Positions 10,505 through 23,529 of a stretch of 64,000 bases of DNA are shown in pieces. Origin of the DNA: Eumeta japonica (taxonomy: Eukaryota > Arthropoda > Insecta > Lepidoptera > Psychidae). Where the stretch lies: the NCBI GenBank assembly GCA_005406025.1, contig BGZK01000152.1:62001-126000 (forward strand), in the 5' to 3' direction. The position numbers and the translations under genes were made by a program. A model generated the notes under the pieces. The model searched no databases and was not told the DNA's origin. It saw nothing but the letters and a program-made list of their open reading frames with translations. The first letter of the stretch is position 1, and each line of letters starts with the position of its first letter.

Positions 10505-13500
10505 CTATCTGATGGTAACATTTAAAGTTTCTTTAGCCGCGTCTTCTATAGCTTTGTGTACAAGATTGACTTCATCTTGTTTTAGAGTCCTTTCTAAATG
10601 CCTGTACACTATGCTGTAACAAAGGCTGTGTTTTTTACTTTTAGGATGTATGAACTTGTCCTTTAATTGGACCTGTAATAAAAAAAATACAGTTTTTTAA
10701 TTACATATATAAATATTTTTCCTCTGACGACATTTAATATTTCCTATCTAAGTATTTTTTTATTTTAGACATCACATAATATTGAAAAATATAATTTGAA
10801 ACAGGTATAGTTCATAACGACTCAAAAATAGATTTAAGACACATAATAACACTGAAACATTTGGATAATTATTCTATTTTTTTTTTGGGATTTTGGGAAG
10901 GGGCAAACGAGCATACAGGCCACCAGAAAGTAGATGGTGAATGCCACCCATGGACACTTGCAACTCCAGAAGAGTCACCAGTTCATTACAGGCCTTTCAA
11001 AACGGAGTAAGCTCTTTTCTTGACCACCCTCTTGTCATAGTTCATTGGGAATACAGCTAACAGTAAGTCATTCCAAAGCTCCATTGCATGTGGCAGAAAA
11101 TTACACATAAAGCTTATAGTGGTGGAATGCCATGTATTGATAAAATATTTGATTATCATCAACCTTCTGAACTATGTGTCAATAAAGAAATATGTTTTTT
11201 AGTTGAAAAACATTTATTGAAATGTTCTTAAATATATCAAAATCCTCAATTTTTTAGGGTTCTGTACCTTCAAAAGTAAAAGGAATACTGTTATAAGATC
11301 ACTTTCTTGTCTGTCTGTTAGTCAAAATCTTTTTTCTCAGGAACGCATGTAGGTATAGAGTTAAAATTAACATCAAATACTTATATCTGTAGTCCCTTTA
11401 AGCTGCAAAAGAATTAAGTTTCTAAGTCGGAGTAATCAAAAATATATTATAGCCATTTATGCTTTATATTTTGGAACTCGCAAGTAAATCAAAACCTATA
11501 GGGTTCTTTCCATTGACCTAGAATTATGAAATTTGGCAAAAAGAACGGTAAAAAAAAATTAAAAAACAGATATAAAGGAAAATATCTGAAAACTGTTCAT
11601 TGACAATTTTATGAAAAGAATCTTTTTGTGATTACACACTTGCGATTGGAGCATGGACTGTGATGTAGACTAATTTATAACAGAACATTTGTAAATTTGT
11701 ACTATGCTTATAAAAACTTGCATTTTTAAAAAATAAGGATATTTTTAAGAAAATTCATTTTTAAAAAAAAAGAAGTGTTTCGTAATTCTAGGGACTAATA
11801 GTTCATCATAACCAGTATTGAAAATACAAAAATCATCAGGTCTCTTAATGGATGAAATTCTACACAATCAAATTTATAGGGAACACTTAGTATGCAAGTC
11901 CTACTCACACTTGTCTAGTTTTACTTGAATATTTAACTAAAATGAAATTAAAGAAAAACTTCATGTGTAATTCAACTTTATCCTTGAGACTGTTTATATA
12001 GCACTCTATGAAAAATTTATTTAATTTGTAAAATAGAATTTACCTGTTCGATAATATCCCCTCCAACATCTCTGACAATATCGTAAAAATCATTATGTGA
12101 GAAATTATCTATTGTTAAATTAGGTGGCAGCCAAAAAGAAATATCATTAGTACACTGCGGGTATATGGAAACTGGTTTATATTTTATATTGGTATTCAGG
12201 TCTTTCCCTTCAAACTGACTCAGAAAACCTGAATCATTGCTCCACATCAAACGGATATCCGGTATTTTATATAATGACATGGCTAGCCTCTCTAAGCCTA
12301 ATCCAAAAGCATAAGCGATACTTTGTTTTGAGCCGGTATTAACTAGTATTTCATTTCGCACAATCCCGCAGCCTAAAATTTCCAACCAGTTAACATCATG
12401 AAAGATCTCCAATTCCCAAGATGGATGGGTGAATGGGAAGTATGCATCTACCCATCGGTACATTACTTGTTGTCCGAATAGTTCTTTTACTAAGCCTACT
12501 AAATGTTCCTTCAATTGATGTTCCATCAATTTGACCGCTTCTAAAGAATGACAGCTTTGTTTGTTAGGGTCGTCTATAGTGTTTTTAAAGTTCTGTGCAT
12601 TATTAGGATCATATGACGATTCAAAAATATCCAAATCACTATCATTGAACAGCTGACCTTTTCTTTGTGATCTTACTCCATCAATCTGAAATACAGAATA
12701 ATTTTAAATATATTAATATTGTAATTAATGAATATTTAATTTTTATCTACCAGACGAAGTTTAAATATTTTAATTACGGTAAATATTTTTTGAAGTTTTG
12801 CTAAGCAGTCATTTACATTCTTCTAAGTATGTAACTCAGCATGCTATAAATGTGACTCATTATTTTGTGAATCTTGTTACGTTGACATAGTTGAGACTTT
12901 GTTAAAGACACTAATACATACAATAGCCCGATACCATGCATTGTTTAGTATCACTTGTCTTTTTTTTTTTTTTTAAATCCCTGATTTTATAATACACCAC
13001 AGAGAATTACATGGAATAAATTGGAACAGGAATAATTTAAAGCAATATAAATAAAAGAAATATCATTATATTATTTATAAAACACTGTAATATAAATGTA
13101 AAATAATAACTACAATATCTTGGTTTGAATTGCTGATTATTGGTACATATATTTTAAATTATTTGAAGTTTTATTTATTTTTTAGCACATTAGGAAAAAT
13201 CTGAATGGAATATATCTCAAGCATATAATGCGCTGATGTATAACATAATTTGAATCAGTTCAACTAAGCACCAAGACATCACACGCAGGAAACAGTAAGA
13301 TAACATTTATTTTATAACTAATTTATTCCATCTATTCTAAAAAATGTAGTGAACAAAAATAATTGGATTATACCAAAATAAATATTTATTATTTATGCCA
13401 TAGAAATAAAACTTCTTATGTGTGTGCATTAGTACACATACTTTTTTATGCTACCTCAACTTTGTCTAGAAATATTGAAAACATCAAATGTCAACGTTGC

Positions 13501-14340
13501 ATTGTTCTACACAGGTAAGTAATTAATGTGTTCATCATACTATTATTTGTATCATTTTTGGTCATCCAAGTTCTCAAGTACTATAACAGATTTTCTTTAG
13601 AAATACAAAATAGCATATAAATTAAAAGATGGAATCTGTATCATTCACAATTCTTAATTGGAATGGTCTGCATGATATTTGACTATGACTTATTATATAT
13701 TATCAAGAATTGTTTTATGCACATTTCTCATTGTAAAGCGATGCTAAAAATTAGTTTGTGCAGTCCTTTGTCGTTTGCATATGAAACAAGTTAAGTACAA
13801 ATTGTACTAATGTTAACTTACTTGATGAAATACTGGAAAATGAGTTGCATCAATTTCATCCCTCCTGTACACATCACCTATCATCAGGAAATTATCTAAT
13901 CCAGATCTCAGCAGTTCTGATTGATGTGCAGTCATATGAGCTCTCAGTAAAGTATTACTGTTTATGTAATAGCAATCACTTTTGGCTCTACTGGGATGGT
14001 CAGCAGGGATTAACAAATCGTCAAAATTTTGTTTCACGGAAACTATGGGTGATAAATTATCATATACACTAAAAATTGGGTTACCTCTACTTGTAAACGA
14101 CGAGTAAAAAAAATTAACTATTCGTTGGCGAACTAAAGATACCGGGTTGTTTGTTTGAAGGTGTAAATTACGGTTCAAATAGGAAACAATTTTAGGGGTT
14201 ATATTTGTGTAACTATCTGATGCAAATTCTTTATCCAAGATTTTTACTGCTTTAGCTGACTGTACAACTGTACTATATAATTTACATTGGTTGAACCAAG
14301 TTGCATTAATTTTATAAGATTTTTGAATTAATTTAGTCAT
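10505..14340 (-). CDS. FARS2: Mitochondrial phenylalanyl-tRNA synthetase, three exons
   Basis: The enzyme charges mitochondrial tRNA-Phe in the matrix and works as a monomer. Exon 1 is 14340-13822, exon 2 12685-12044 and exon 3 10672-10505. Splice sites are GT-AG (GTAAGT, GTAAAT donors; TTTCAG, TTACAG acceptors), all introns are phase 0, and the total is 442 residues plus stop, matching the family's usual 440-450. The N-terminus is basic and hydroxylated (MTKLIQKSYKINATWFNQ), as in a mitochondrial targeting peptide. Exon 1 holds the tRNA-synthetase class II motif 2 region with RRDEIDATHFPVFHQ. Exon 2 holds the motif 3 signature AFGLGLERLAM. The end of exon 2 and exon 3 encode the FDX-ACB anticodon-binding domain (YRHLERTLKQDEVN). 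Intron 2 (10673-12043) contains two dispersed repeats. I expect a functional gene. Confidence 0.95.
10885..11115. repeat. Lepidopteran-type dispersed repeat in FARS2 intron 2
   Basis: The sequence contains GGGGCAAACGAGCATACAGG, CACCCATGGACACTTGCAAC and AGAGTCACCAG in that order. I recognise this series from a very common interspersed repeat of moth and butterfly genomes; it is the main clue to the organism. No target duplication was identified. The assignment rests on memory of the consensus, not on a search. Confidence 0.6.
11250..11870. repeat. Second lepidopteran-type dispersed repeat in FARS2 intron 2
   Basis: Blocks such as TAGGGTTCTGTACCTTCAAA, CTTGTCTGTCTGTTAGTCAA and ACCTAGAATTATGAAATTTG occur in the order seen in a repeat widespread in Lepidoptera (the GGGTTCCGTACC family). 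The part after about 11560 is AT-rich and its membership is uncertain. The clear core is 11255-11560. Confidence 0.5.
12686..13821. other. FARS2 intron 1, AT-rich, no other gene
   Basis: The intron is bounded by the donor GTAAGT after exon 1 and the acceptor TTTCAG before exon 2. It contains a run of Ts around 12959-12975 and no frame or repeat I can name. Confidence 0.7.
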
Positions 14341-14990
14341 GGTGTCTAACTTTACAGTTATTTAATTTCAATTACAAGTTTCAAAATACATTAAAATTAT
14401 CTACCTATTATAATATATAGTTAAATAAAAATTTTAATAAAAAAAAAATTGTTTACAAACAATTGACAGATTTTACTTAGGTTATATTTTGTTTGACAGT
14501 TGTTTTTTTTTATTGTAATTGTGTCGAATAATATCCGAATGAGTTTAACTTTTATCCAACAAACGAACTTATAGAATGTTTTTATATATTTATATTAGTT
14601 CTTAAGATTAAAAATGATGAACTGTCTGTGTTTTGATTGTAAGTTTGCATAAAGATTACACACTATACAATTAAATATTAAGTTATTTAAAGTATATTTT
14701 CTAACCAACAAATACAGACTGTTAAAAATCTTATATAACTAAAAGAAAGTGGAATGAACTATCAACAAATAATCTTAATAAAATAATATGATAATTCTCC
14801 ATAATTACTCAGGCGAGTGTTAGAGTACGCTTGATAATTTTGTAGTCAGTGAATATTTCATCTATTTTCATTTTGATCCTCTTGTTGAGTAAATGTTAAT
14901 AGAAAGTTCTAATTGAAAAAACATCTCGAAAGATTGAATCTTTTATTATTTGTGTGTAATAAGTTTTGTATTTCTTGTTTCTTTTCCTTT
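14341..14990. other. FARS2 upstream region, no distinct signals
   Basis: This should contain the FARS2 promoter and 5' UTR, since the coding start is at 14340. It is AT-rich and I can point to no reliable promoter element. No gene is seen. Confidence 0.45.
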
Positions 14991-14999
14991 TTGCGACGA

Positions 15000-17215
15000 G
15001 CAGGAGGTAAAAAATGCATAACCCATACTCGCGCGCCGCAGTGCTGTTAACCGTAATGCTGTGATAGCTTCACTGAACGTGGGTGGACAGCACATGGGGG
15101 TGCCGACGGCGTGTGACATACCCTATGGACGATTCCTTAGGAGATCACCTCGGCATAGGATGTTACTGGACATCGACACGGTCGGGTCCGTTTGTTCTAT
15201 ACGGCACGGAAGCGGCCCGGTGTAGTGGAGTGATATGGTCTAATTAGACCTTACTGACTGAGGGACACCTAAGTTTAGTCAGTTATTAGAGTCGTTGACT
15301 TCCATGAGACTTTCTACTGCCGCTATAAGAGCGTTAGGTGGATTGGTAAGTGAATTCCGTGGCTTACGGACAAAATTATAGGGTTGAGGTGGTTCATAGG
15401 AGGCTGCCGAACGGAAGAACGCATTGCGATGCAATTCCACGATGTCGAAGAAACGCTTAGATGCGTCCTTCATAAATTTGGCTATAGTAGGAAGTTCTAG
15501 ATCCCTGTGAAGTATTGAATTTCGAACGCACCAGTGGGCGTTCGTGGCATCTATACAGAATTTATTCTGAATGACTTGGAGTCTATGGAGTGCTTTTGGG
15601 GCGGCGTGAAGACAAAAGACTCGTATGTCATCGCCGACCTTAGGCACATTTTGTAAATAATGTAATTTTTGCGCAGTGACAGTTTAGTTGTTCTACCAAG
15701 CATGGTGCCGAGGCGCTCTCGGTAGAAAATTGCAATTTTTCGAACTCGCTCGATACGATTTTTGAAGTAAAGATTTCTATTGAGCATGACTCTTAGGTAT
15801 TTATAATTGAATTTCTACGGAATGTTCGCGTTCAACATTCGAAGGTGGGGCGTATTAAAAATAACAATTTTTTGATTCTTACGCTTGCTATAGGTATTTG
15901 CATTGTATAGCGGCTGGCTTATCAGGGTTAACCTCTATCTTCCAGGTACGGAACCATGGACCTAGCTCATTAATGGCCCTCTGGAGGTGGAGGAGAGTTG
16001 ATTTTTTGTGCCTTGCACGATAATACAGCGCGGTATCGATTGCGAATAACGTGAGTTGGACTCCTAACGTTCAACGCGGAATGTCGTTTATGTATGCGGA
16101 GTACAAGAGGTAGAGAGGGTGGAGCCTTGAAGAACTCCTGTTCTGATTAGTCGTCTAGTCGAGAGTGTGTACTTGTGTTTAAAAACAAAATACCTATTAT
16201 TAAAGTAAATGTGTATAAGGTGCATGAGGCGATTTGGTACTTCGAGAGCGTGTAATTTAAAAATAGGACCTGCGTGCCATATCCTATCGAAGGCTTTAGC
16301 TACATTAAAAAAGACAACTACGGTTTTTTGCTTGAATTTATAGCTCTCTGTGATTTTTGATTAAACGCAAGACTTGCTGGGGACATGATTGTATAGGACG
16401 AAAACAGAACTGTTTATTTATAATAAGGCCTTTCCCGAGAAAGTGATAGTTTAAGCCAATTTTGAGAATTTTCTCGAAAACTATATGTGGACCACTTAGA
16501 AGGGTGATTGGCCTGTAACTAGCAGGGAGGTCGCAAAGTATCCTTGGTGTATGAATACCTATTACCTCCACTTCTTTCTAGACGGGAGGGAAATAGCAAT
16601 TTTAAGGCACGCGTTAAATATAGTGACCAGTAAGCCCACCAGAGGCAAGGGAAAGCATTTGATACCTTTACTGTTGATATCATCGAGGTACGGCGCCTTT
16701 TTGGTTTTGAGAGATTTAATCGGTTTTAATACTGCTGAAAGAGATGGGAGACAGATCGTCTTTGGGTGCGAAGGAGGTTTTGTGCCAGACCTCGATGCGG
16801 TATATGTGTTAAATGTCATGCAGAGGAGAAGTGTGAGAGCATTTGGAATTCTATATTATCCGTTAAGCACTCCGCTATCTCCGCGTCGTTTAAGGCAATA
16901 GGATTGTATGATATTTTAATGGAGGTACATGGATGTACCCTTCTGATTTGAATGCTTTAGGTAACATTCCAAAATGTTTTGTACGTGGGCGTGATTTTTT
17001 CCATGAGATCGCTACAGTTTTCATTTCGAACCTCCTAAATGCGAGCCCTCAGTCGGTGCTGTGGAGCTCGCGTTTTGGATCTATACTCTACAGTAGAATA
17101 TGTGCTCACGCGGCGTAAAGCTGCGTTTTTTTGTTTTTATTAATTCGAGAACATCGACAGGAAGTTTCCGGTTATCCGAAGACGCCGGAACCTCCCTACG
17201 TTAGTTCTTTTTCAT
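15000..17215 (-). mobile_element. Broken Jockey-type non-LTR retrotransposon (LINE)
   Basis: Several minus-strand frames belong to one reverse transcriptase ORF2 that has decayed. From 5' to 3', 17210-17050 corresponds to the linker between endonuclease and RT (RKLPVDVLELI). 16819-16562 carries the block before the RT palm (KSLKTKKAPYLDDINSKGIK). 16571-16338 carries PASYRPITLLSG...FEKILK and INKQFCFRPIQSCPQQVLRL, the conserved RT blocks 1-2. 15787-15279 carries the region after RT with CLRSAMTYESFVF and VIQNKFCIDATNAHWCVRNS. The YADD catalytic segment (about 15800-16300) is not readable in any frame. The GC content is higher than that of its surroundings. No target duplication or poly(A) tail was recognised. 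Confidence 0.75.
15279..16819 (-). pseudogene. Reverse transcriptase remnants of the Jockey-type LINE
   Basis: Three frame-shifted segments cover the RT and post-RT parts. The readable ORFs are 16562-16819 (85 codons), 16338-16571 (77 codons) and two overlapping frames at 15279-15787, ending at a stop at 15279-15281. Conserved words such as SYRPITLL and QFCFRPIQSCPQQ identify the RT domain, while the catalytic YxDD is lost. An opposite-strand frame at 16551-16901 is a shadow. Confidence 0.7.
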
Positions 17216-19670
17216 ATGATGAAATAGATTCATAGTTTTTTAACTATATATGATATTGAATAATAGTTTTCTTTTGTTTCTATGTCACATTAAATTTATA
17301 TTTGTTAAAGCGACATCTTAAACTAACAAATAACTTATCAACTTTTCAGTAATTAATCGTAGTAGCTAATGAATATTTAATATAGTTTTTTCAATATAGC
17401 AATTCAATGTAATTTATGAATTAAGTTGTGATAATCACAGTTAATAAATCTATAATTAATATTATAATATAGAATATTTTAGTTTCATTACTTAAGAAAC
17501 GACTTTTCGAAAGGTGAAAAATTGTAATATTAAATTTTTAGACTAGCTTTTTAATAAGACTGCTGCACTTGTAGCTCGATTTCCACAATATATATATTTT
17601 CTTAAACGTGCTAAATATGCTAAAAAAAGTTAATGTCGAGTTGCACTAAAAGCATAAACCAAATTCGTAAATGTAATCGGTAAATTTGATTAAATATCCA
17701 TATCCGTTCATATGATATTCTATAAGATTTGACAGATTATCCATTCGTTATCATTATGGATTATTTTTATGAATTCATTTTTACATTTAATTCGACCCGT
17801 TGCTAAACTATTTTAAGCAAAAATGATTTGTTGTTTTATTACAGTTGAGATAGGTCTCTAAGACTATAAATTTTGATAACATTAATTATAAGCTGTCGCA
17901 AAGAGAAGCTTTCATTCAAGAAAGGTCCGAAGTTATATTGTTAAACTATTGCCAGATAATGTTTTTTAGAATATTAGCAAACACTTAAATAAATGAACAC
18001 TGTTAAGCACTAGTACGTCAACCCACATTCTCGCCATTTTGAGTAATTAGTGTTTTGTTTCAATGCTAATAGCATTATATTTGATTAAAACTACTTATAA
18101 AAAAATGAATATATTAACATATTTTGTTTTTAGTACATTTGTATAACTAATAGTAGATGACGCTTGTGTTGGCTTGTGTTCTTATGTGATTAGTTTTAGC
18201 ATTACTACCATTTTTTAAGGTTTTGGTTAATAAACTAATTCAAATAACTTAACATATTTGGAAAATGGTAGTTCTATACTTACAATGGTGATTTGAAATA
18301 ATATCTTATTGTTTGACATTTTTTGGGTTGACACACTATTGCATAACAGTGTCCAAATATCAATTCCAGTTAGATTTCAAAATGTGAAATTGTCACATCT
18401 TATTATTTGAAGTATTTAATATCTCAAGTATTTCTAGTCATTGAAATATGCTTAGAAAAAAATGTAACTGTTCAATAAGTAAGTTATGCTTAAAGAAAAT
18501 GTCCTTAATTTTGACAATGAATGTACAAAAATATTACAACATTTCAAGAGTACTGTAATTTTTAAACGTGGTGAGTTATCGAATTGGATTATGCTGCGAC
18601 TAATTTGATAAAAATTAAATATTTACACAATCACAAAAATACAAAAATATGTAATATCATCGTGCATTTAATATAAAAAAGTGTTATTTAGCATTGAATT
18701 TTCCTTAATTTTTAACTACATTTATGTTACAGCAACCATTTGTAAAGTAAATTCACCGACTTGTTAAGAAAATATTTAGGAGTCAATATGAAAGCCATTC
18801 CATAATTTACCACTCAACTCAATAATTTGGAAAGATGTATTTATTACTTTAAAATGAAAACATTGCACAAGTCTGATACAAAAAACTTGATGTTAGTTTG
18901 AAGGCAGTCTTATAAATTTTTTTGTTGTTATGTGAATTAATCAGGCTTAAGTTCATATAGATGAAATACGACACATCCGCTTTATCAGCGAGGTGAAAAA
19001 TCAAACGATACTTCTTAATCGATATATTAAGCATACAGTCATAAAAAATCTCGATTTGTCCATGTATAATGGTTTAGACTTTAGGCAAATCCTCGCCATA
19101 TTACACGTCTAACTCACAATTACATGTTGAAAAAGCAGCAATGCAAGTGTATAATTTTTAAAGCATACCATTTTTTTTTCAAAAAATTAAAAAACATTCT
19201 TTAGTTACCAATTTTTTGTTTGGATTTATATGATGATGAATAATCGAATTTCAGATACTTAGGATAAACATAAAACCTTTAATTCATTTTCTAAAATCAA
19301 TTTATTTTATTTGTTTTACATTCTTTTTACGATTAATTAAACGGGAGCGATCATAATTATCGATAGTAGTAAATTTAACGTCTTATATTGCATCGATAAA
19401 TATGACATTTCTAAATTCCTTCTGTTCACACTTGTTTTTTGTGCTCAGTTTTCTAACCTAGGTTTGAATTGTTAAAATCGTTTTACTTCTTCAGAATTAT
19501 TACTATCATCAAGAATAATATAGGTAAACTTGGTCGACAGATTTAAATTTTAATTTCAATGTCTTGGCAAGATCCTTATAATATTCACAGTTTCCTAATA
19601 GTTGTGTGCTTTTTATTATTTGTTATGAAATTTAATAAAAGCAGTGGGTTGTTTTAGGATTCCTGGCAAT
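17216..19670. other. AT-rich DNA upstream of the EndoG-like exon
   Basis: No frame with recognisable content was found. The 61-codon minus frame at 18849-19034 is not supported. The last few hundred bases presumably hold the promoter of the gene starting at 19671. Confidence 0.45.
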
Positions 19671-19874
19671 ATGAGAAAAGCAATTATTCATGTTACACAA
19701 CTGAGTTTGGTGGGAGTTGGTGGATATTGCTTAGGTTTGCGCAGTGAGAAAATTGTTCCAGATGTTTGTGTTGGAGTAGACGGGAGAACAATAAAAAAAA
19801 TGCCAGGTTTGCCAATATTCGGTACGGTGTCGGCTGCTGCGCCTTATACAGATACTGCACCAGTGAGAGATAGA
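19671..19874 (+). CDS. EndoG: Endonuclease G-like mitochondrial nuclease, first coding exon only
   Basis: Sixty-eight codons from ATG at 19671 run to a splice donor GTAAGT at 19875. The encoded piece has a basic, hydrophobic N-terminus (MRKAIIHVTQLSLVGVGGYC) fitting a mitochondrial presequence and signal anchor. It is followed by the stretch MPGLPIFGTVSAAAPY and an exon end at VRDR. The LPIFGTVSAA block is characteristic of the region just before the nuclease domain in insect endonuclease G as I remember it. The DRGH catalytic motif must lie on later exons, and none was found in the remaining 44 kb, which are filled with transposons. The frame continues past the donor to a stop at 19890-19892; I prefer the splice because the family continues with a VSxIMKYG block. 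Identity is moderately sure, completeness unknown. Confidence 0.6.
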
Positions 19875-20754
19875 GTAAGTTATGAATCTTGAATAGTTGC
19901 TCCTCCATTAATATGGAAATAGCGGTTTTATTTTTTTTAGTTATTTAGTCTTTCTAATTTATCTAAAGTTTCTAGCTGCAGGTGGAAGCTGTTATATTCA
20001 CATATGATTTCATGTTTATTAAGAAAACTGTAAATGACCAATGTTTGTAATTGAGAAATGTTTTTGAAGAACTTATAAAGGAAGTTTTTATAAATGCTAT
20101 AAAATCCACAATGATTATTTCTAGAATATTTGTCCATCTGTCTGTACATTTGTTCACGTATCATGCACAATCTACTGTTAGGAATTAAAAGAGATTTTCA
20201 ATCTTGTATTGCTGTAAGTGTTACTGACAGGGTGTTACTAATCGGGTATGTTTCATCGTGATGTACCGATTTGCAGCTGGGCAATATGCAAAATTTTCTT
20301 GAACTGGGAATTATAGTCACGAGTTACTAAATACAGACACTAACTTTTTAAAATACATGTAATTATTTTTAGAATTTAGTGTCTTTATGGTTTGTTATCA
20401 TAGCTCTATCAGGTTAGTGAGGCCAAATTAACAAAATTAAAAAAAAAGGCCTGAATTTGTAGCTAATTAGTTGCCAAAACGACGATTTTTTTGCTCAAGC
20501 CAATTGTGAGTAATCACGAAAAATGCTACCTTGATATAAAGGTAGCAAGGTAACTAATTAAATAACATACTTTGTCTATGACTATGACATATGAATTAGT
20601 TGTTAATTTGTTGCTATATATTAGAAACGCAAACAATTTGGATATAATTTTTTTTCAAATTTTTAGACCATGCTATATTGAGAACGGTTTTCCGCCGAAA
20701 TAAAAGAGCTCTGAATTTTTTGCTCATCAGAAAAGTTCCCGAAAGAAATTAGAG

Positions 20755-21890
20755 AATCAGCAACAAAATAGTCGATATCGATCGGTCGATTTTTTAATTT
20801 TTTGTTAATATTTTCTAGTCACACTGACTTGAAATCTGTTTCACATCCAATAAAAACTGTTTTCAATTAGTTGCTGACCGGGAGAGTATTTAGTTACACT
20901 AGAAGAATCAGCAACAAAATAGTCGGTACCGATCGGTCGATTTTTTAATTTCTTGTTAATATTTTCTAGTTACACTGACTTGAAATCGTGTTCACATCTG
21001 ATAAAAACTGTTTTTAATTAGTTGGTGACCGGGAGAGTGTTTAGTTACACTAGTTGAATCAGCAACAAAATAGTCTGTACCGATCGGTCTATTTTTTAAT
21101 TTTTTGTTAATATTTTCTAGTTACGCTGACTTGAAATCGTGTTCACATCTGATAAAAACTGTTTTTAATTAGTTGCTGAGCGGGAGAGTATTTAGTTACA
21201 CTAGAAGAATCAGCAACAAAATAGTCGGTACCGATCGGTCGATTTTTTAATTTCTTGTTAATATTTTCTAGTTACACTGACTTGAAATCATGTTCACATC
21301 TGATAAAAACTATTTTTAATTAGCTGCTGACCGGGAGAGTATTTAGTTAGACTAGAAGAATCAGCAACAAAATAGTCAGTACCGATTGGCTGATTTTTAA
21401 ATTTTTTTTCAATTTTTCCTAGTTATGCTGACTTGAAATCGTGTTCATATCAGATAAAAACTGTTTTTAATTAGTTGCTGACCGGGAGAGTGTTTAGTTA
21501 CACTAGAAGAATCAGCAACAAAATAGTCAGTACCGATCGGTCGATTTTTTAATTTTTTGTTAATATTTTCTAGTTACACTGACTTGAAATCGTGTTCACA
21601 TCTGATAAAAACTGTTTTTAATTAGTTGCTGACTGGGAGAGTATTTAGTTAGACTAGAAGAATCAGCAACAAAATAGTCAGTACCGATTGGCTGATTTTT
21701 AATTTTTTTTTCAATTTTTCCTAGTTACGCTGACTTGAAATCGTGTTCACATCTGATAAAAACTGTTTTTAATTAGTTGCTGACCGGGAGAGTATTTAGT
21801 TACACTAGAAGAATCAGCAACAAAATAGTCAGTACCGATCGGTCGATTTTTTCAAATTTTTTGTAATCTTTCTCAATTTTTTTGCTTTGA
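20755..21890. repeat. Left subterminal tandem array, eight units of about 151 bp
   Basis: The phrase AATCAGCAACAAAATAGTC recurs at about 20755, 20907, 21057, 21208, 21358, 21509, 21659 and 21810, a period of 150-152 bases. Each unit also has TGACTTGAAATCGTGTTCAC, GATAAAAACTGTTTTTAATT and GGGAGAGT. Most carry the 10-bp palindrome ACCGATCGGT, while units 5 and 7 read ACCGATTGGC. The eighth unit diverges after about 21855. Units 4-5 and 6-7 look like pairs, suggesting duplication of two-unit blocks. Confidence 0.9.
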
Positions 21891-22747
21891 AAACGGTTTT
21901 CCTTTGAAATGGCGTTTTAGACGTATTGCTTACCGGGAAATTATTTAAACGCACTTCGGGAACCTGACAAAAAACAGTTGCTAAAATTTGCTTGTTTTTT
22001 TTATTTACACTCATTTTTCCTTTTTCTACTGTTTCGAGGGTCATTTTTTTTTCTAAAATAAATCTCTGAAAATCGCTGCTGAGTTGTATAGTCTTCAAGT
22101 ACTCTTGAAATCAGGCTACAGAAATCTTAAATTTTCGCTCAGAGAATAGAAAATTTTAAGAAGTCGGTACGTAATTGGTTTTGTTGCTTTTTGCAAAGAT
22201 TAAGTTTTTATCAATATTTATTTTGTAACTTCTTGATCGATTGAATTCCTCTGTTTCCATTCGAAATTGTTTCACCAAACTTAGATCTTCTGTTAATTTC
22301 TCTTGTTTGGACCAGTAAATTTCGAGCAATCTCAAAAATAAAATTTTTGAAATATCCTTCCCTTAGACCACTTTGCCTGTCAATTAAAAAAACTAATCAA
22401 CCCTTATCTCCAAAAAAACTTCGTCGATCGTCGTCAAGTTAAAAATTTCCTTTAGTACTTGAAACACTCCATCTGTGAAGATCACTGAGAAGCCTTGTTA
22501 TAATAATTCAAGTAATAATTCAATTTATTGATAATTTTTAATGAAATTTTTGTAGGAGGAAGTTATTTTTTAACTAGTAATAACATTTATTACTATGAAA
22601 GACATCTCTTTTTTGATCTAAAAAATTTTTTTCATTCAAAAAGCTGAAATTAGATGGAAAAAATTTGGAAAAATTTAAATTTGGCATATAAATTGTTTTT
22701 AAGCTCAATAGGTAATAATAATAAATAATAAAAAATGTAATTTATTT
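21891..22747. other. Internal left body of the P-type element, non-coding
   Basis: This stretch lies between the tandem array and the nested MULE. A weak ninth-unit-like similarity persists to about 21960 (TTACCGGGAAATTATTTAAA). A 89-codon minus frame at 21829-22098 starts inside the array and is not supported as a gene. Confidence 0.5.
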
Positions 22748-23529
22748 GTGACCCTGAAGTTAGCACACAGCCCATAAAAATACCATTGGAATACGGATAT
22801 CGAGAGTAAAAGTCGATCTACCGCAAATAGAAGCAGACAGCGTTTTTTAGCGCGAAAAATTAAAAAAGTACAAAATTTAAAAATATTTTTTATTTTCAAA
22901 ATTTTACACTAAAAATAATTTTGGGAAGGTTTTAAAGGTACTGAAACATAAAATCGCTCGAAAATTTGTAGTTTCCGTTGATTATTCATATTTTAAATGT
23001 ACATTTTTCTGTTACTTGTTATTTTATTAGAAGCCTTGGCTCACAATAACTGCTCAAAATGATTTTTGTCAAATCAAAAATGTACATGAAGTTTTTAAAA
23101 TTCACATGTACATTTTGTAGCTTTTCCCAAATTTTAATATTTTCAGAGATATCCGTATCCAAATTTTCTTTTTACTTTTTGAACACGGATATACCTTCGA
23201 AAAAATTTTTTCTAGCCAAAAATAAAAAAAGTACTTATTTTTTACCGTAAAATTTATATGTACAAATTTTTATTAATGAGTTTTTTTTATTGTGTTGAAA
23301 ATACTCGAAGTTAAAATTTTTTTTTTAATTTTTGTTAGGGATATAAATATGGAAAAAGGTTTCTTTTGTTTCGAATGACAAAAATACTTGTCTATTCTTC
23401 AATAATCTTTATGTACAATATTCAGAAACAAAAATTATACATAAATTCCCGTATTCAATAATAAGAAATGATTCAATTTCATATTTTTATGCTTATCTCA
23501 CACGTAAATTATGTTTAAATTTAGCGCCC
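22748..23529. repeat. Left terminal inverted repeat of the MULE-like element
   Basis: This arm is about 782 bases long and pairs with 27486-28285. Recognisable shared blocks are GTTAGCACACAGCCCATAAA at the outer end and TTACGTGTGAGATAAG (in inverse) at the inner end. The right arm is a few bases longer through small A/T-run indels. Confidence 0.9.

Noticed and set aside
16551..16901. 116-codon plus-strand ORF
   Set aside because: It is the antisense of reverse-transcriptase coding sequence, which has clear RT motifs on the minus strand.
20755..21890. Evenly spaced repeats that could suggest a CRISPR array
   Set aside because: The whole 151-base unit is repeated with no unique spacers, it recurs in inverse at the other end of a transposon, and the DNA is eukaryotic.
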